From the NCBI GenBank assembly GCA_026075535.2, contig AP026546.1:1798001-1862000 (forward strand): a stretch of DNA of 64,000 bases. Reading direction: 5' to 3'. The position numbers were made by a program, and so were the translations under genes. Under the pieces are notes generated by a model. The model was not told the DNA's origin and searched no databases. It saw nothing but the letters and a program-made list of their open reading frames with translations. Below, in pieces: positions 54,232 to 64,000 of the stretch; the stretch's first letter is position 1; each line of letters opens with the position of its first letter. Source of the stretch: Tricholoma matsutake. Its lineage: Eukaryota; Basidiomycota; Agaricomycetes; Agaricales; Tricholomataceae.

Positions 54232-54981
54232 TGGGACTTATCATCGGTTTGTGCATGGCTAAGAAGGAAATGGGTATGTATGGACACATGGGGTGGATGA
54301 TTCTTCTAACCATCTGATAGCCAGTTTGCAACAAGGACGTGAGGAGGTTGTTATGGGTGATGTGTGTCTATATTTGTGATCGGTGGGTTTAACTTTTGCA
54401 CAGCTCTGGATTCTTTCTTTGATAGTAACTGACGCATGATACAGCTCCAACAACATGCCTCCTACTCGTCCCTTTGCATACACCTCAAATATGGGACTAC
54501 AGCAACCTGGAGTTCTTGCAGGAAGTATTGAACATCAATGTCAATGCCAGCAGCAAGTTGAAGGACGGGGACTTGAATACAGGTTTAGGGTGGTCAGGAG
54601 ACATCCTGCATACTGCCGTTATGCCCGAGTCTCAAAAGAAGGGGGCAAAAGATCAGTTCCGAGGAGATAGTGCCTATAATCGGCAGTTCGTATTTTGTAA
54701 GTCTGCAGTGTGGCTGAGAGGATTTGTTGGATACTGATTTGTGTGTGTTCAGGACAGATGAGGATGATGAGGACGTGGAGGAATCCTGTGTATTTTTACT
54801 ATATGCAAGGCAACAAGGCATGCAAGGGTTGGTGAATCTGTGGTCAAGTTTTTAGTTGAGGAATTTGTCGTAACCATATGTTCAATTGCCATTCAAAATT
54901 CTTAATTTTGGGATCTAATCTTCATCTTCTATTTTGTAGGGCAAAGTCAATCCGCTGCTTGATAGCCTCCTCGTGGGGATC
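54232..54981. other. Unassigned 750 bp between copia and element B7
   Basis: No convincing gene. A plus-strand frame around 54474-54737 (DQFRGDSAYNRQFVFCKSAV) has a composition that looks like real protein and is followed by GTAAGTCT, a possible 5' splice site, but I cannot assign a family. It may be a fragment of a host gene or of a DNA transposon. The sequence continues after B7 at 57221, linked by the duplication AAGTCTATCCCCAT. Confidence 0.3.
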
Positions 54982-54994
54982 AAGTCTATCCCCA

Positions 54995-57220
54995 TTTTTT
55001 TTTTTTTTTTTGGATCAGAATTTATAACGCGGGGCTCGAACGCAGTCCGCGGAGCAGGGTACAAACTTGGGTACTACTCTATCTACGTGTTCCCCTCGCC
55101 CATCTCCCACTCAGGTCCCCATTTTAGCCACTTTAGGCGGGCAGTGCCACAGACGTTGGCCTCTCAGCCAGGAAAGGCAATAATCTGGAGGGGGAGCCCC
55201 CCCCTCCCAAAGTTAGCCATTAGATCGCCCACTGGAGCAAACGGTCCCCCAGCCACATGTCCGACCAAGGCCAGACCAGGCGCAGCAGTGTTAATTCACC
55301 GTAAATCCCCCCTTGCGGGAGGAATAACCGTCTGCATTTTTCCAGCCAACGAGGATTGACCACCCCAGATGAATGAGGTGGACCATCACTGTGTTGTGCA
55401 CGAGTGACAGTAACAAGGCGGGTGGTTGTTCACCTGGTTATTCACCGTGACCGCCGTAAGTAGGGGGCCAAGACCCCCCTCGAGCAAATGCACACATGTG
55501 CATGCACTCGATGACATCGTCCCCCCCGCAGTGGGGGGAAGGTATAGGGAAGCAACGCCATGTCACCATCCCGATAGTGGCCACCAGTTACTTGGTGGCC
55601 GTGAACGTAGAGGGGGATAGACCCCTGTACTAGTTGCGGCGCTGCTGTCCACGAGGACCTCGAGGACGACGGCGCCATGCTGGGGACGAGGGTTCCCCAG
55701 ATTGAGGCTCTGATTGAGCAGTGTGCACCGCTGCATAGGAAGCCCGGACAGCTGCCGGAGACGTGAGATCGAGAGGTGTCGGAACGGCTGCTAGTTCCGC
55801 CGACATTGTCTCAGACAATCGCCAGGTGGTCGTGAATAACTCCCAGGCCATTTGGCGCCATGCGTTCCTCTCTGCAGGGGGAACGGCAGATGTATGGACG
55901 GTACCAATAAACATGGTCATCGCGTCCAGTTGGTGTAGCATGGCATGAGAGGTGGCTTCGATTTCCAATCTCTCATTCACGGATAACGGCACTTCGTCCT
56001 CCACCAACTCAGGGATGGGGGGCAAAGGCGGTAATGGGGCAGGGGATGCCTCCGGATAGAAGAGCTCGGCCATGCCGAGCTCCTGTGAATACATGTCCTC
56101 GCGTTCGAGACTGCGAGTCCATCGTTTATGTGCGACATGGACGTCCTGCGCCCACAGCACATGGTCTATCGTTTGCCTCGAGGCCAGCTTGGGGCTGCTC
56201 TCAGCGTAATTGAGGGCCTCTTGCATAGCAAGAGAGTCCTTGTCATCCTCAGGGTCGGAGAGGTCTTCTCCAGCCCATAGATCTCTAACTGCCCGTAGGG
56301 CAGTAGCTACATCTGGATCATCTTGATCGTACCGGGTGTCGTAGTCTTGGACGCCATCATCATAGATGTCGCCCGTAATCAGGGAGGGGTCGTGTAGACC
56401 CCAGCGTGGTGTTTGGGCTCTGGTTCGCCGTTTAGGCATTGAGAGGGGAGGTTAATGCTAGTAGGTGATAGTAGAAATCAAGATACGTAGCGTGCCATCG
56501 ATAACAGTCGGTCCCTTATCTCTATTCCGGGTCCACCCAATACTGCCTCCGAACGCTCCGAGGGGGGGACAGGCCGCACATCCTGTAACCCAGTGGGAGA
56601 AGATTGAACCCGGGTCATAACACCCTAGAAGAGTGAGCACCGGAGGTAGAGAGTTAGTGGTGAGTAGCGGCCACCAGAGCGTCGACCTAGCCGCCAGGGG
56701 GCACCATCGCCCGGCCCCTTTTAACGATGGTGTATTCCAACGGGTAGTCAGTGTAGCATGTCTCTAATAATAGAAACTCACAGAGCATGGAGGCTGGGAG
56801 CCTCCCAGACAGCCAGCAGTCCAGTAAGAATGTCCTTCCCCCTAAGCCAGACCTCCCCCAGCTAAATGAGCGCTTCTACTTGGGCGAGCATTGAAGCAGG
56901 CATCCCACACCCACTCTAAGCCCCCATAGGGACCCAGACTACTCTTTCATAGACATCACTCACCTAGCCAGGATCCTCGAAGCCAAGGGGAACGAGACAG
57001 ATAGCAGTCACTGTTGGAAACAATGACCGAGACATCCCCAGAGATCGGATGGACAGATCTCTTAGCAAATCAGGGCAGGCCTGGAGACGCCGACAGCGTT
57101 CGTGATGGCGAAATCCGATCGAAAATCGGACAAAAATTGAAGTGTCGACGTCGCATGCAACGTTGAGCAGAGGTGTTTACCACTATTTATGGTGGTTGTA
57201 ACAAGTCAAGGAGCGTTGTG
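54995..57220 (-). mobile_element. Family B element, copy B7, full length, diverged subtype
   Basis: A 2.23-kb complete element on the minus strand with poly(T) at 54995-55011, tail hairpin, intact 269-aa ORF, 5' UTR and the 5' motif CGCTCCTTGACTTGTTAC ending near 57216. It is flanked by the 14-bp duplication AAGTCTATCCCCAT at 54982-54995 and 57221-57234. Its 5' UTR and ORF N-terminus differ from B1/B5/B6 at many sites; its hairpin at 57009-57025 is the U-G intermediate form. Confidence 0.93.
55630..56439 (-). CDS. Family B protein, 269 aa, diverged N-terminus
   Basis: An intact ORF starting MPKRRTRAQT. LITGDI and QDYDTR are conserved, while residues 25-60 differ strongly from B1/B5/B6 (DQDDPDVATALRAVRDLW) and the acidic run is shorter (PEDDKDS). 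From MQEALN onward it is almost identical to the other copies, with the same proline-rich middle and arginine-rich end. Conservation of an open frame despite divergence supports a functional protein. Function unknown. Confidence 0.6.
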   Translation of the reverse strand: MPKRRTRAQTPRWGLHDPSLITGDIYDDGVQDYDTRYDQDDPDVATALRAVRDLWAGEDLSDPEDDKDSLAMQEALNYAESSPKLASRQTIDHVLWAQDVHVAHKRWTRSLEREDMYSQELGMAELFYPEASPAPLPPLPPIPELVEDEVPLSVNERLEIEATSHAMLHQLDAMTMFIGTVHTSAVPPAERNAWRQMAWELFTTTWRLSETMSAELAAVPTPLDLTSPAAVRASYAAVHTAQSEPQSGEPSSPAWRRRPRGPRGQQRRN

Positions 57221-58006
57221 AAGTCTATCCCCATAGAGTCCTCCAGCAATGTGTGCATCTGCCAATGTGTGTTCAAAAGCGTGCTCACACAGAATAGATG
57301 GTGATTTCATAGGGTGGAGAGTGAGACAGGCATGGCATGGACATGGGCACTGGGCGCAGGGCACAATACCCCTGATGGGGTATTATGTAAGTATCTTGGA
57401 AGTATTCCTAATACTGTCAAGATACTAGCCCAGAAGTATGTTGCAAGTATGCTGATTGTTGATTACCATACCTCCACATTAGTAACTTGTACATATTGTA
57501 ACTGTATTCTGAATGTCTTGGCTGAAAGATAATACAATATTTCCTCCCTACTATCACAATAATATTAAGATACTTCTAATGGAGTATTGAAGTGAAAGAT
57601 CAAAATATTTTTCAAGTACTGAGAAGGCAGTAACGTGGTGGTATTGAGGTAATTTCTTCAGTACTACCAAGATACTATCTACAATACAATCAAGGTGATA
57701 TCACAATACTCTGCTTGGGATATGTTAGCAATGTGATGGAAAAGATCTAGAAAACCTCTGTGTCAGTATGCTTGAAATATCATGGAAGTACACAAACAAA
57801 AAGAGTAGTCATACACCCCATACCGTAACCATACTAAAGCCAGGGAATATTGGAAGTATTGAAGTGTTGTTTATTCAATACTGTCAAACTACTCTATGGG
57901 AAGTATATAAGAAGAAATTTGATAAATTGGGAAAGTATTATTAGCAGATGTCTGCACATGCAGGTCTGATGTTGCAAGTATCCACTTCCATGTCTGAGCA
58001 CCTACA

Positions 58007-58259
58007 CACTGGCTGGACAGTAAGATACTTCTGAGAAGGAGTATTCTGGAAATAGTCCTAATACTGCCACCATACTCACCAAGGGATATTTTGCCAGTAT
58101 GCATACCAATCTAGAATACTACTTCAGTACCTTCAGCACTATCAAAATATAGTACAATACTGTCAAAATACTTCTAGTGAAGTATGTTGACAATATTAGG
58201 AATACTGTCAGGATACTTTCACAGTACCTCTCAGGCAGTATTGTGCCTTGCACCCAGTG
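58007..58259 (-). mobile_element. MITE copy in the left arm
   Basis: 253 bp with imperfect terminal inverted repeats CACTGGCTGGACAG and CACTGGGTGCAAGGCA. It is the mirror copy of 59388-59640. The ends resemble those of the whole palindrome and of the MITE at 60429, so all may use one CACTG-type (CMC-like) transposase, which is inference. Confidence 0.65.
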
Positions 58260-58374
58260 ATGTACCTGAGTAAGTACTTGGATGTACAAGATGGATGTGC
58301 AAGTGGTACATGAGTACATACCTGGACACACAAGTAGATATCAAGTAGGTACTTGGATATACAAGTAAGGACTC

Positions 58375-59265
58375 AAAATAGTAGGTACTTGAATAGGTAC
58401 CAGTCTGGTATGTACTTGAATAAGTCCCAGTATGTACTTGAATAAGTCCCGGTATGTACTTGAATAAGTCCCGGTATGTACTTGAATAAGTACTGGTATG
58501 TACTTGAATAAGTACCGGTATGTACTTGAATAAGTCCCGGTATGTACTTGAATAAGAACTGGTAAGTACCGGTAAGTACTTGAATAAGTACTGGTAAGTA
58601 CCGGTAAGTACTTGAATAAGTACTGGTAAGTACCGGTAAGTACTTGAATAAGTACTGGTAAGTACCGGTAAGTACTTGAATAAGTACTGGTAAGTACCGG
58701 TAAGTACTTGAATAAGTACTGGTAAGTACCGGTAAGTACTTGAATAAGTACTGGTAAGTACCGGTAAGTACTTGGATAAGTAAGTACCGGTAAGTACTTG
58801 AATAAGTACCAGTAAGTACCAGTAAGTACTTGAATAAGTACTGGTAAGTACCGGTATGTACTTGAATAAGTACCGGTAAGTACCGGTATGTACTTGAATA
58901 TGTACTGGTATATATTCAAGTACATACCGGTACTTACCGCTACTTATTCAAGTACATACCGGGACTTATTCAAGTACATACCGGTACATATTCAAGTACA
59001 TACCGGTACATACCGGTACATACCGGTACATACCGGTACATACCGGTACATACCGGTACTTATTCAAGTACTTACTGGTACTTACTGGTACTTATTCAAG
59101 TACATACTGGGACTTATTCAAGTACATACCGGTACTTATTCAAGTACATACCAGTACTTATTCAAGTACATACCGGGACTTATTCAAGTACATACCAGTA
59201 CTTATTCAAGTACATACCGGGACTTATTCAAGTACATACCGGACTGGTACTCATTCAAGTACCTA
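58375..59265. repeat. Minisatellite core of the palindrome
   Basis: Tandem units built from GTACTTGAATAAGTAC and CGGTA-type spacers (about 21-32 bp each). They read in one orientation to about 58905 and in the opposite orientation afterwards (TATTCAAGTACATACCGGTA). The left side is longer (~530 bp) than the right (~350 bp), so unit number changed after the palindrome formed. Confidence 0.85.
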
Positions 59266-59387
59266 CTGTTTTGAGTCCTTACTTGTATATCCAAGTACCT
59301 ACTTGATATCTACTTGTGTGTCCAGGTATGTACTCAAGTACCACTTGCACATCCATGTTGTACATCCAAGTACTTACTCAGGTACGT

Positions 59388-59640
59388 CACTGGGTGCAAG
59401 GCACAATATTGCCTGAGAGGTACTGTGAAAGTATCCTGACAGTATGCCTAATATTGTCAACATACTTCACTAGAAGTATTTTGACAGTATTGTACTATAT
59501 TTTGATAGTGCTGAAGGTATTGAAGTAGTATTCTAGATTGGTATGCATACTGGCAAAATATCCCTTGGTGAGTATGGTGGCAGTATTAGGACTATTTCCA
59601 GAATACTCCTTCTCAGAAGTATCTTACTGTCCAGCCAGTG
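59388..59640 (+). mobile_element. MITE copy in the right arm
   Basis: 253 bp from CACTGGGTGCAAGGCACAAT to GTCCAGCCAGTG, the partner of 58007-58259. It has the same internal sequence as the solitary copy at 60429-60690 with small differences. Confidence 0.65.
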
Positions 59641-60428
59641 TGTAGGTGCTCAGACATGGAAGTGGATACTTGCAACATCAGACCTGCATGTGCAGACATC
59701 TGCTAATAATACTTTCCCAATTTATCAAATTTCTTCTTATATACTTCCCATAGAGTAGTTTGACAGTATTGAATAAACAACACTTCAATACTTCCAATAT
59801 TCCCTGGCTTTATTATGGTGAAGGTATGGGGTGTTTGACTACTCTTTTTGTTTGTGTACTTCCATGATATTTCAAGCATACTGACACAGAGGTTTTCTAG
59901 ATCTTTTCCATCACATTGCTAACATATCCCAAGCAGAGTATTGTCATATCACCTTGATAGTATTGTAGATAGTATCTTGGTAGTACTGAAGAAATTACCT
60001 CAATACCACCACGTTACTGCCTTCTCAGTACTTGAAAAATATTTTGATCTTTCACTTCAATACTCCATTAGAAGTATCTTAATATTATTGTGATAGTAGG
60101 GAGGAAATATTGTATTATCTTTCAGCCAAGACATTCAGAATACAGTTACAATATGTACAAGTTACTAATGTGGAGGTATGGTAATCAACAATCAGCATAC
60201 TTGCAACATACTTCTGGGCTAGTATCTTGACAGTATTAGGAATACTTCCAAGATACTTACATAATACCCCATCAGGGGTATTGTGCCCTGCACCCAGTGA
60301 GGGTATGGTACAGACTTGTTAAGTGGGAATGATGTGCACAGTTGTCAATCACAACATTGAAACATTGAAAAATGGTATTCTACAGTAAAAACAAATGTCA
60401 TGTAAAACACCTTATGAACATGCATATA

Positions 60429-60690
60429 CACTGGGTGCAAGGCACAATACTGCCTGAGAAGTACTGTCAAAGTATCCTGACAGTATTCCTAATATTGTCA
60501 ACATACTTCACCAGAAGTATTTTGACAGTATTGTACTATATTTTGATAGTACTGAAGGTACTGAAGTAGTATTCTAGATTGGTATGCATACTGGCAAAAT
60601 ATCCCTTGGTGAGTATGGTGGCAGTATTAGGAGTACTTCCAGCATACTGACATCATACCTTCTCAGAAGTATCTTGCTGTGCAGCCAGTG
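60429..60690 (+). mobile_element. Solitary MITE, 262 bp
   Basis: Starts CACTGGGTGCAAGGCACAAT and ends TGTGCAGCCAGTG; terminal inverted repeats of about 16 bp with mismatches. Flanked by ATA on both sides (60426-60428, 60691-60693), a possible 3-bp duplication. CACTG ends and a 3-bp duplication fit a CACTA/CMC-type MITE, though 3 bp can match by chance. It is not paired with anything nearby, so it is an independent insertion of the MITE found in the palindrome arms. Confidence 0.65.
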
Positions 60691-60693
60691 ATA

Positions 60694-61703
60694 CAAGACA
60701 ATACTTTAAGTGTACACATTGTTGACAAGCTGTAAGGTATCTTAGTCTAACTAAAAAGAGCCAAGAAGCAACTGTACATACCTCAATGCCAAAATATCAT
60801 GGCGCCAGGTGCATATAGCAGCAGCATACCTAAGTCAAAATTGTACATGAAACTGGGGCCAGAAGAAACTAATTAAGTGGAACTTCATTATGTAGTGTCC
60901 TGTCCATGGTCATAGTCTTCAGGTTCGTGGTGAGAAAATTCTGTGGTATAATGTCTTGTTCGTTCTTGCCAGCCTGTCGACCTCAGTGAAAGCTAGCATC
61001 ATTGTTTGGTTTTCTGATAATACTCACCACTCATCGTAAATTGTTTTATGGGTATTGTCAACTCTATGGTAGACCAGCTATCCACATTCACATTAGAGGT
61101 AACAAGAATTGCGTTGGAGGTAGGTTACAACAATGCCACCTGGTTGTCAATGCCTTGTCTACCATAGTACACAGTATGATCTTGAAAATGATGTAGTATT
61201 GCATAACCTAGGGTGGCGATACATGATGAATTGTTCCCATGAGATGCAGGAAAAGCTCCAGGACAAAAGGCAGGTGACTATTGCTGTGTGATCTCGCAAG
61301 CAACTTGAAGTTGTCTGTGGTCCGTGCTGATGTTGCAGCCCCATGGAGTTTATACAGGGTGTTGCATGGGTGTATCATCGAAATACACACACCACGATGT
61401 CACTTCGGAGGTGTCATATGCCACCATTTGCTCATTCCACTATGTGTCAGTCATGCCTTCTCCATTGACAAGATGCGGTAGTTTTCTAGTCAGGTAAGAC
61501 ATGTCTCGACAACTTTGTCCTGTGTGCCATGTACTGAGTTCAAGTTGCAGCAGTAAGTATTACTTTAAATAGTATTTATGAAATGGTAAAAGCCTCTGTC
61601 GTAACCACACCAGGCTTGGAGTTTTGATGTTGTTGGTTTTAAACTTCAGGTCTCAACAATCGAGTCATCGATGCAGTGCCAAAATCTATCAGTTTCTACA
61701 TAC
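60694..61703. other. 1-kb interval without a recognisable gene
   Basis: AT-moderate, non-repetitive in this window. Open frames are short (60-66 codons) and show no domain. It may be the 3' flank of the CRN-like gene. I see no promoter, RNA gene or element. Confidence 0.4.
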
Positions 61704-63939
61704 TCAACATCTGGCATCCCTCTGTAATGCTTCAGACATAGCATCCATCATTTCGATGTCATGTTCACAAGTAATCAGCATGCCATCCCGCGCTCCTTCA
61801 GGCCGCCATAGATCATCTCCATAATGAGTGTTCATTGGGTATCGAACCTTTCCACTCTCCCCTGCCCAGTCAAAATCAAGAAGAATGACGTGTCCGTTAG
61901 AAGAAACCATGACATTTGTGTCCCTGATGTCACCATGCACATAACCAGATTCATGCAGCTGGTCGATAACAGCTCGAATGTTGTCCGTGTGTATGAGAGA
62001 TTCAGATTCATGGAGCATGTCATATCCTTCGATAAAAGTCATCACAACCATATACCATCCACCAGGCATACTCTCGAATCCCAGGAGCTTCGGGGCAGCA
62101 TTAATCGAAGCACAATATTCATGCACCTCCTTTGAATACTGACAAACAAATTTGACACAAAGGTCAGAGCTGCCATCGCACAGCTTCGCGCGAAAAATGA
62201 GCTTGTTGTTGTCCAAGTGAGAGTGATAAACAAAGCTTTGTTTCTTCGAATCCACAAGTGATGTGAAAGATGTCGGATATGGAAACAGTTGCATGGGCTG
62301 GGGTTGTGATTGGTTTGGAGGAGAAGGTGGGTTACGGGTGTGATATTCGTCCTCGTAAAAACGCTTGATACAATTTATGGCTCTCGTAGATGCTCCCAGT
62401 TGTCGCGCAGCCATCATCTTCAACCTTGTATCCAAAAAGTGGAAATGAAATGGTAGAACTGAGAGGATCTGTAGATTAGGGCGATTGTTCCAAGCTCCAC
62501 CGGCGAAACATAGGTAGGGGCCTGGCATATAATTCGAGCTTAGTAAACAAGGAGTCAAGGACAGCTGAGGGGAACGAACCAAAAATGAGCATAATCAGAC
62601 ACGGCAGCAAGGATTGCGAGTATTTAGGAGCCAGTTTCCGGGTAAACTCTAGATAATATAGCGCGGCTTGCAGGTATGGTTCAGCACCTGACCATCCCAC
62701 ATCGTTCTTGAATTCCGCGAGAAGCGTGACGAATCGTCCCGAGGTCATATCTCCATCCGTTTCGAAACTGCCGATCTTGGTTGGTCGGAGGTATATCCCG
62801 TACGATTCGAAGACATCGCGGATAGCTTTTGCGCGGGATTTTTCGTCTGCGTAAATGTGGGACATGGCTGTTTGCAACTTGAGCACGACATCGTGGTCCA
62901 TTTTATTTGGCACCTAGTTATCGCAGTCATCAATGAATTCGCCGAATACGGGGTGGAGAAGCGTGACTGGTATTACATCACTGGCTGAGGAAGGGCGATT
63001 GCACACTATTGCCTGTGTATCACGATGTTGACAGCTGGAAAAGTCCGCTGTTTGCCCACCGGCGGAAGGGGACTTGTGAGGGGAGTTATTCAAGAATGTG
63101 GACCATAGACCTTCTACCGTCGAAGTGCCGGCAGGAGTGTTGTACGAAGATGGAGGGACTCTATGCAATCGTTGAACTAGCATCGAATGAATACCCATGA
63201 TCATTAACACTGGGGTAAAGCACGTACCAGGAGGCGCATAAATGACGATATGGAGGGTGTTGACGGCAGGAGTGCCGTTTGAAAATACATCCGACAATAT
63301 TTCTGTCGGACGTAAAGTCCTTTCGCGGGGACGCTCTCCAAGTTTCTCTGAAAGATCATCATCGATTTCAATGGAAACGTTCCATAGATCGAGTTTGTCA
63401 GCATCGGTGGAATAGAATGCAGACTTCTTCTCATCTTTGATGACCTTCCTTAGCACCGAGACATTCTCGTTGCTATCGATCTTTACGGAAAATACGCGTG
63501 AGGGATCGTCGCCAAGCACCAGGCAATTGAGCTGGAATAATGGGGGCCCATCAGATGCTTGCCAAAATCCTGTGTTAGGTAACATATAAAACAAACAGAA
63601 CTAGCAATGCTCACCCGCCTTGACGATCACATGTAGTGTTTCCTCTTCCAGACTCCCAAACACAGAACTGAGCTTCTTCGCGCCTCTCAATGAATCCTCA
63701 TTTGCCACTATCCAGTTCAGTTTCGTTTGGAAATCCCGTTTGTCTCCGTCCGTTGGAACGTTGTTGGCGTTCCATAGATCGAGTTTGTCGGCATCGATAG
63801 AATCGAATGTGGACTTCTTCTCATCTTTGATGGCCTTCCTTAGCATAGAGACCTTCTTGGTTTTATCAATATCTACAGAAAATATGCGAGAGGGATCGTC
63901 ACCGAAGACGCAACAATTAAGGCTGATGATCGTTGACAT
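61704..63939 (-). pseudogene. Crinkler-like (CRN) gene: two ubiquitin-like modules and kinase-like domain
   Basis: Exon 1 (63939-63615) and the next exon (63569-63228) each encode a CRN-type ubiquitin-like module (LNCCVFGDDPSRIFSVDI; LNCLVLGDDPSRVFSVKI, both with KAIKDEKK/KVIKDEKK and DADKLDLWN). Likely introns: 63614-63570 (45 nt, GTGAGC...CACAG), 63227-63177 (51 nt, in frame) and 62579-62522 (58 nt, GTTCGT...GCCAG; joins LIF to GPYLCFAG). After LLHPVFGEFIDDCDN an in-frame TAG (62914-62916) interrupts otherwise continuous coding, so it is probably disabled unless an unseen intron removes it. The C-terminal half has kinase-like motifs: catalytic loop HGDIRDTN (~61940-61917) and DFDW (~61880-61868). 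CRN proteins are known as secreted or intracellular effectors with swapped C-terminal domains. An alternative start at 63999 exists; upstream sequence is outside the window. Confidence 0.6.
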
Positions 63940-64000
63940 TAGAAGTGGATCGAGTGGCACTAAGTCTACAGTGCGAGAAATCAAACAATTGAATGCCACG

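Larger units (their letters stand above)
57348..60299. repeat. 2.95-kb palindromic (foldback-like) element with CACTGG termini
   Basis: The left arm (57348 to about 58905) is the reverse complement of the right arm (about 58912-60299); flanking sequence outside these limits is not paired. Both ends read CACTGGGYGCAGGGCACAAT. Arms contain AGTATCTTGG-like motifs, a ~253-bp MITE each (58007-58259 and 59388-59640) and, toward the centre, a minisatellite. The centre at 58902-58911 is a short loop. A 71-codon frame in one arm is exactly repeated in the other (57889-58104 and 59543-59758), which shows how similar the arms are. No transposase was seen. Confidence 0.85.

Noticed and set aside
58375..59265. 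Telomere or centromere repeat
   Set aside because: Units are long, vary in spacing, switch orientation at a palindrome centre and do not resemble TTAGGG-type repeats; the block lies within a bounded element.
58341..59274. Long open frames (194 and 128 codons) across the minisatellite
   Set aside because: They translate only the tandem DNA repeat (YxxTGTY-like units) and occur because the repeat lacks stops. There is no evidence of a protein.
57889..59758. Two identical 71-codon frames
   Set aside because: They are mirror copies made by the palindrome arms and have no domain or context as genes.
57348..60299. CRISPR array
   Set aside because: There are no regularly spaced identical repeats with unique spacers and no cas genes; the window is eukaryotic.
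61002..61390. Short frames of about 60 codons in the gap before the CRN-like gene
   Set aside because: They overlap on both strands, have no domain and are of a length expected by chance.

Overview
This window looks like repeat-dense genomic DNA of a filamentous fungus, most likely an agaricomycete basidiomycete (inference). The signs are short introns of 45-58 nt, a Crinkler-like (CRN) gene with ubiquitin-like and kinase-like parts at the right end, and chromovirus-type Ty3/gypsy, Ty1/copia and APE-type non-LTR elements. About 90% of the window is transposable-element DNA. Only the last ~2.3 kb carries a recognisable host-type gene.

Two families dominate. Family A is an autonomous LINE of about 6.5 kb: 125-nt leader, ORF1 with zinc knuckles, ORF2 with APE endonuclease, reverse transcriptase and RNase H, a ~520-nt 3' UTR and poly(A). 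Seven copies are called here: A1 (1643-9281, minus, interrupted), A2 (11239-12981, minus), A3 (12982-21403, plus, interrupted), A4 (17871-19829, minus, inside A3), A5 (21404-26721, plus), A6 (31828-38298, plus, full length, intact ORF2) and A7 (41111-43660, minus). Family B is a ~2.2-kb element with no reverse transcriptase. It encodes its own ~270-aa protein and shares its 5' start motif and 3' hairpin/tail with family A. Copies are B1 (before 1-1642), B2 (2530-4400), B3 (10789-11238), B4 (27553-29777), B5 (31320-31827 plus 38299-40038), B6 (44644-46884) and B7 (54995-57220). Target-site duplications of 14-15 bp flank most insertions. Family B is read as a protein-coding non-autonomous partner mobilised in trans by family A.

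The insertions form a readable nest. From 26722 to 52240 a chromovirus (G1) holds B4, B5 (itself split by A6) and a second gypsy element, G2 (40726-52120). G2 in turn holds A7 in its 5' LTR and B6 in gag, and carries an internal inversion with duplicated edges in pol. The gag-protease half of G1 lies far to the left on the opposite strand (9282-10788), between two 4,882-bp inverted and apparently identical LINE copies (4400-9281 and 12982-17863). Recombination between those arms would explain the displacement. To the right are an internally deleted copia element (52241-54231), B7, and a 2.95-kb palindrome (57348-60299). The palindrome has CACTGG termini, a minisatellite core and small related MITEs, one of which also occurs alone at 60429-60690.

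The CRN-like gene (61704-63939, minus) has two tandem ubiquitin-like N-terminal modules, three plausible short introns, one in-frame TAG and a kinase-like C-terminus. No tRNA, rRNA or CRISPR array was seen.
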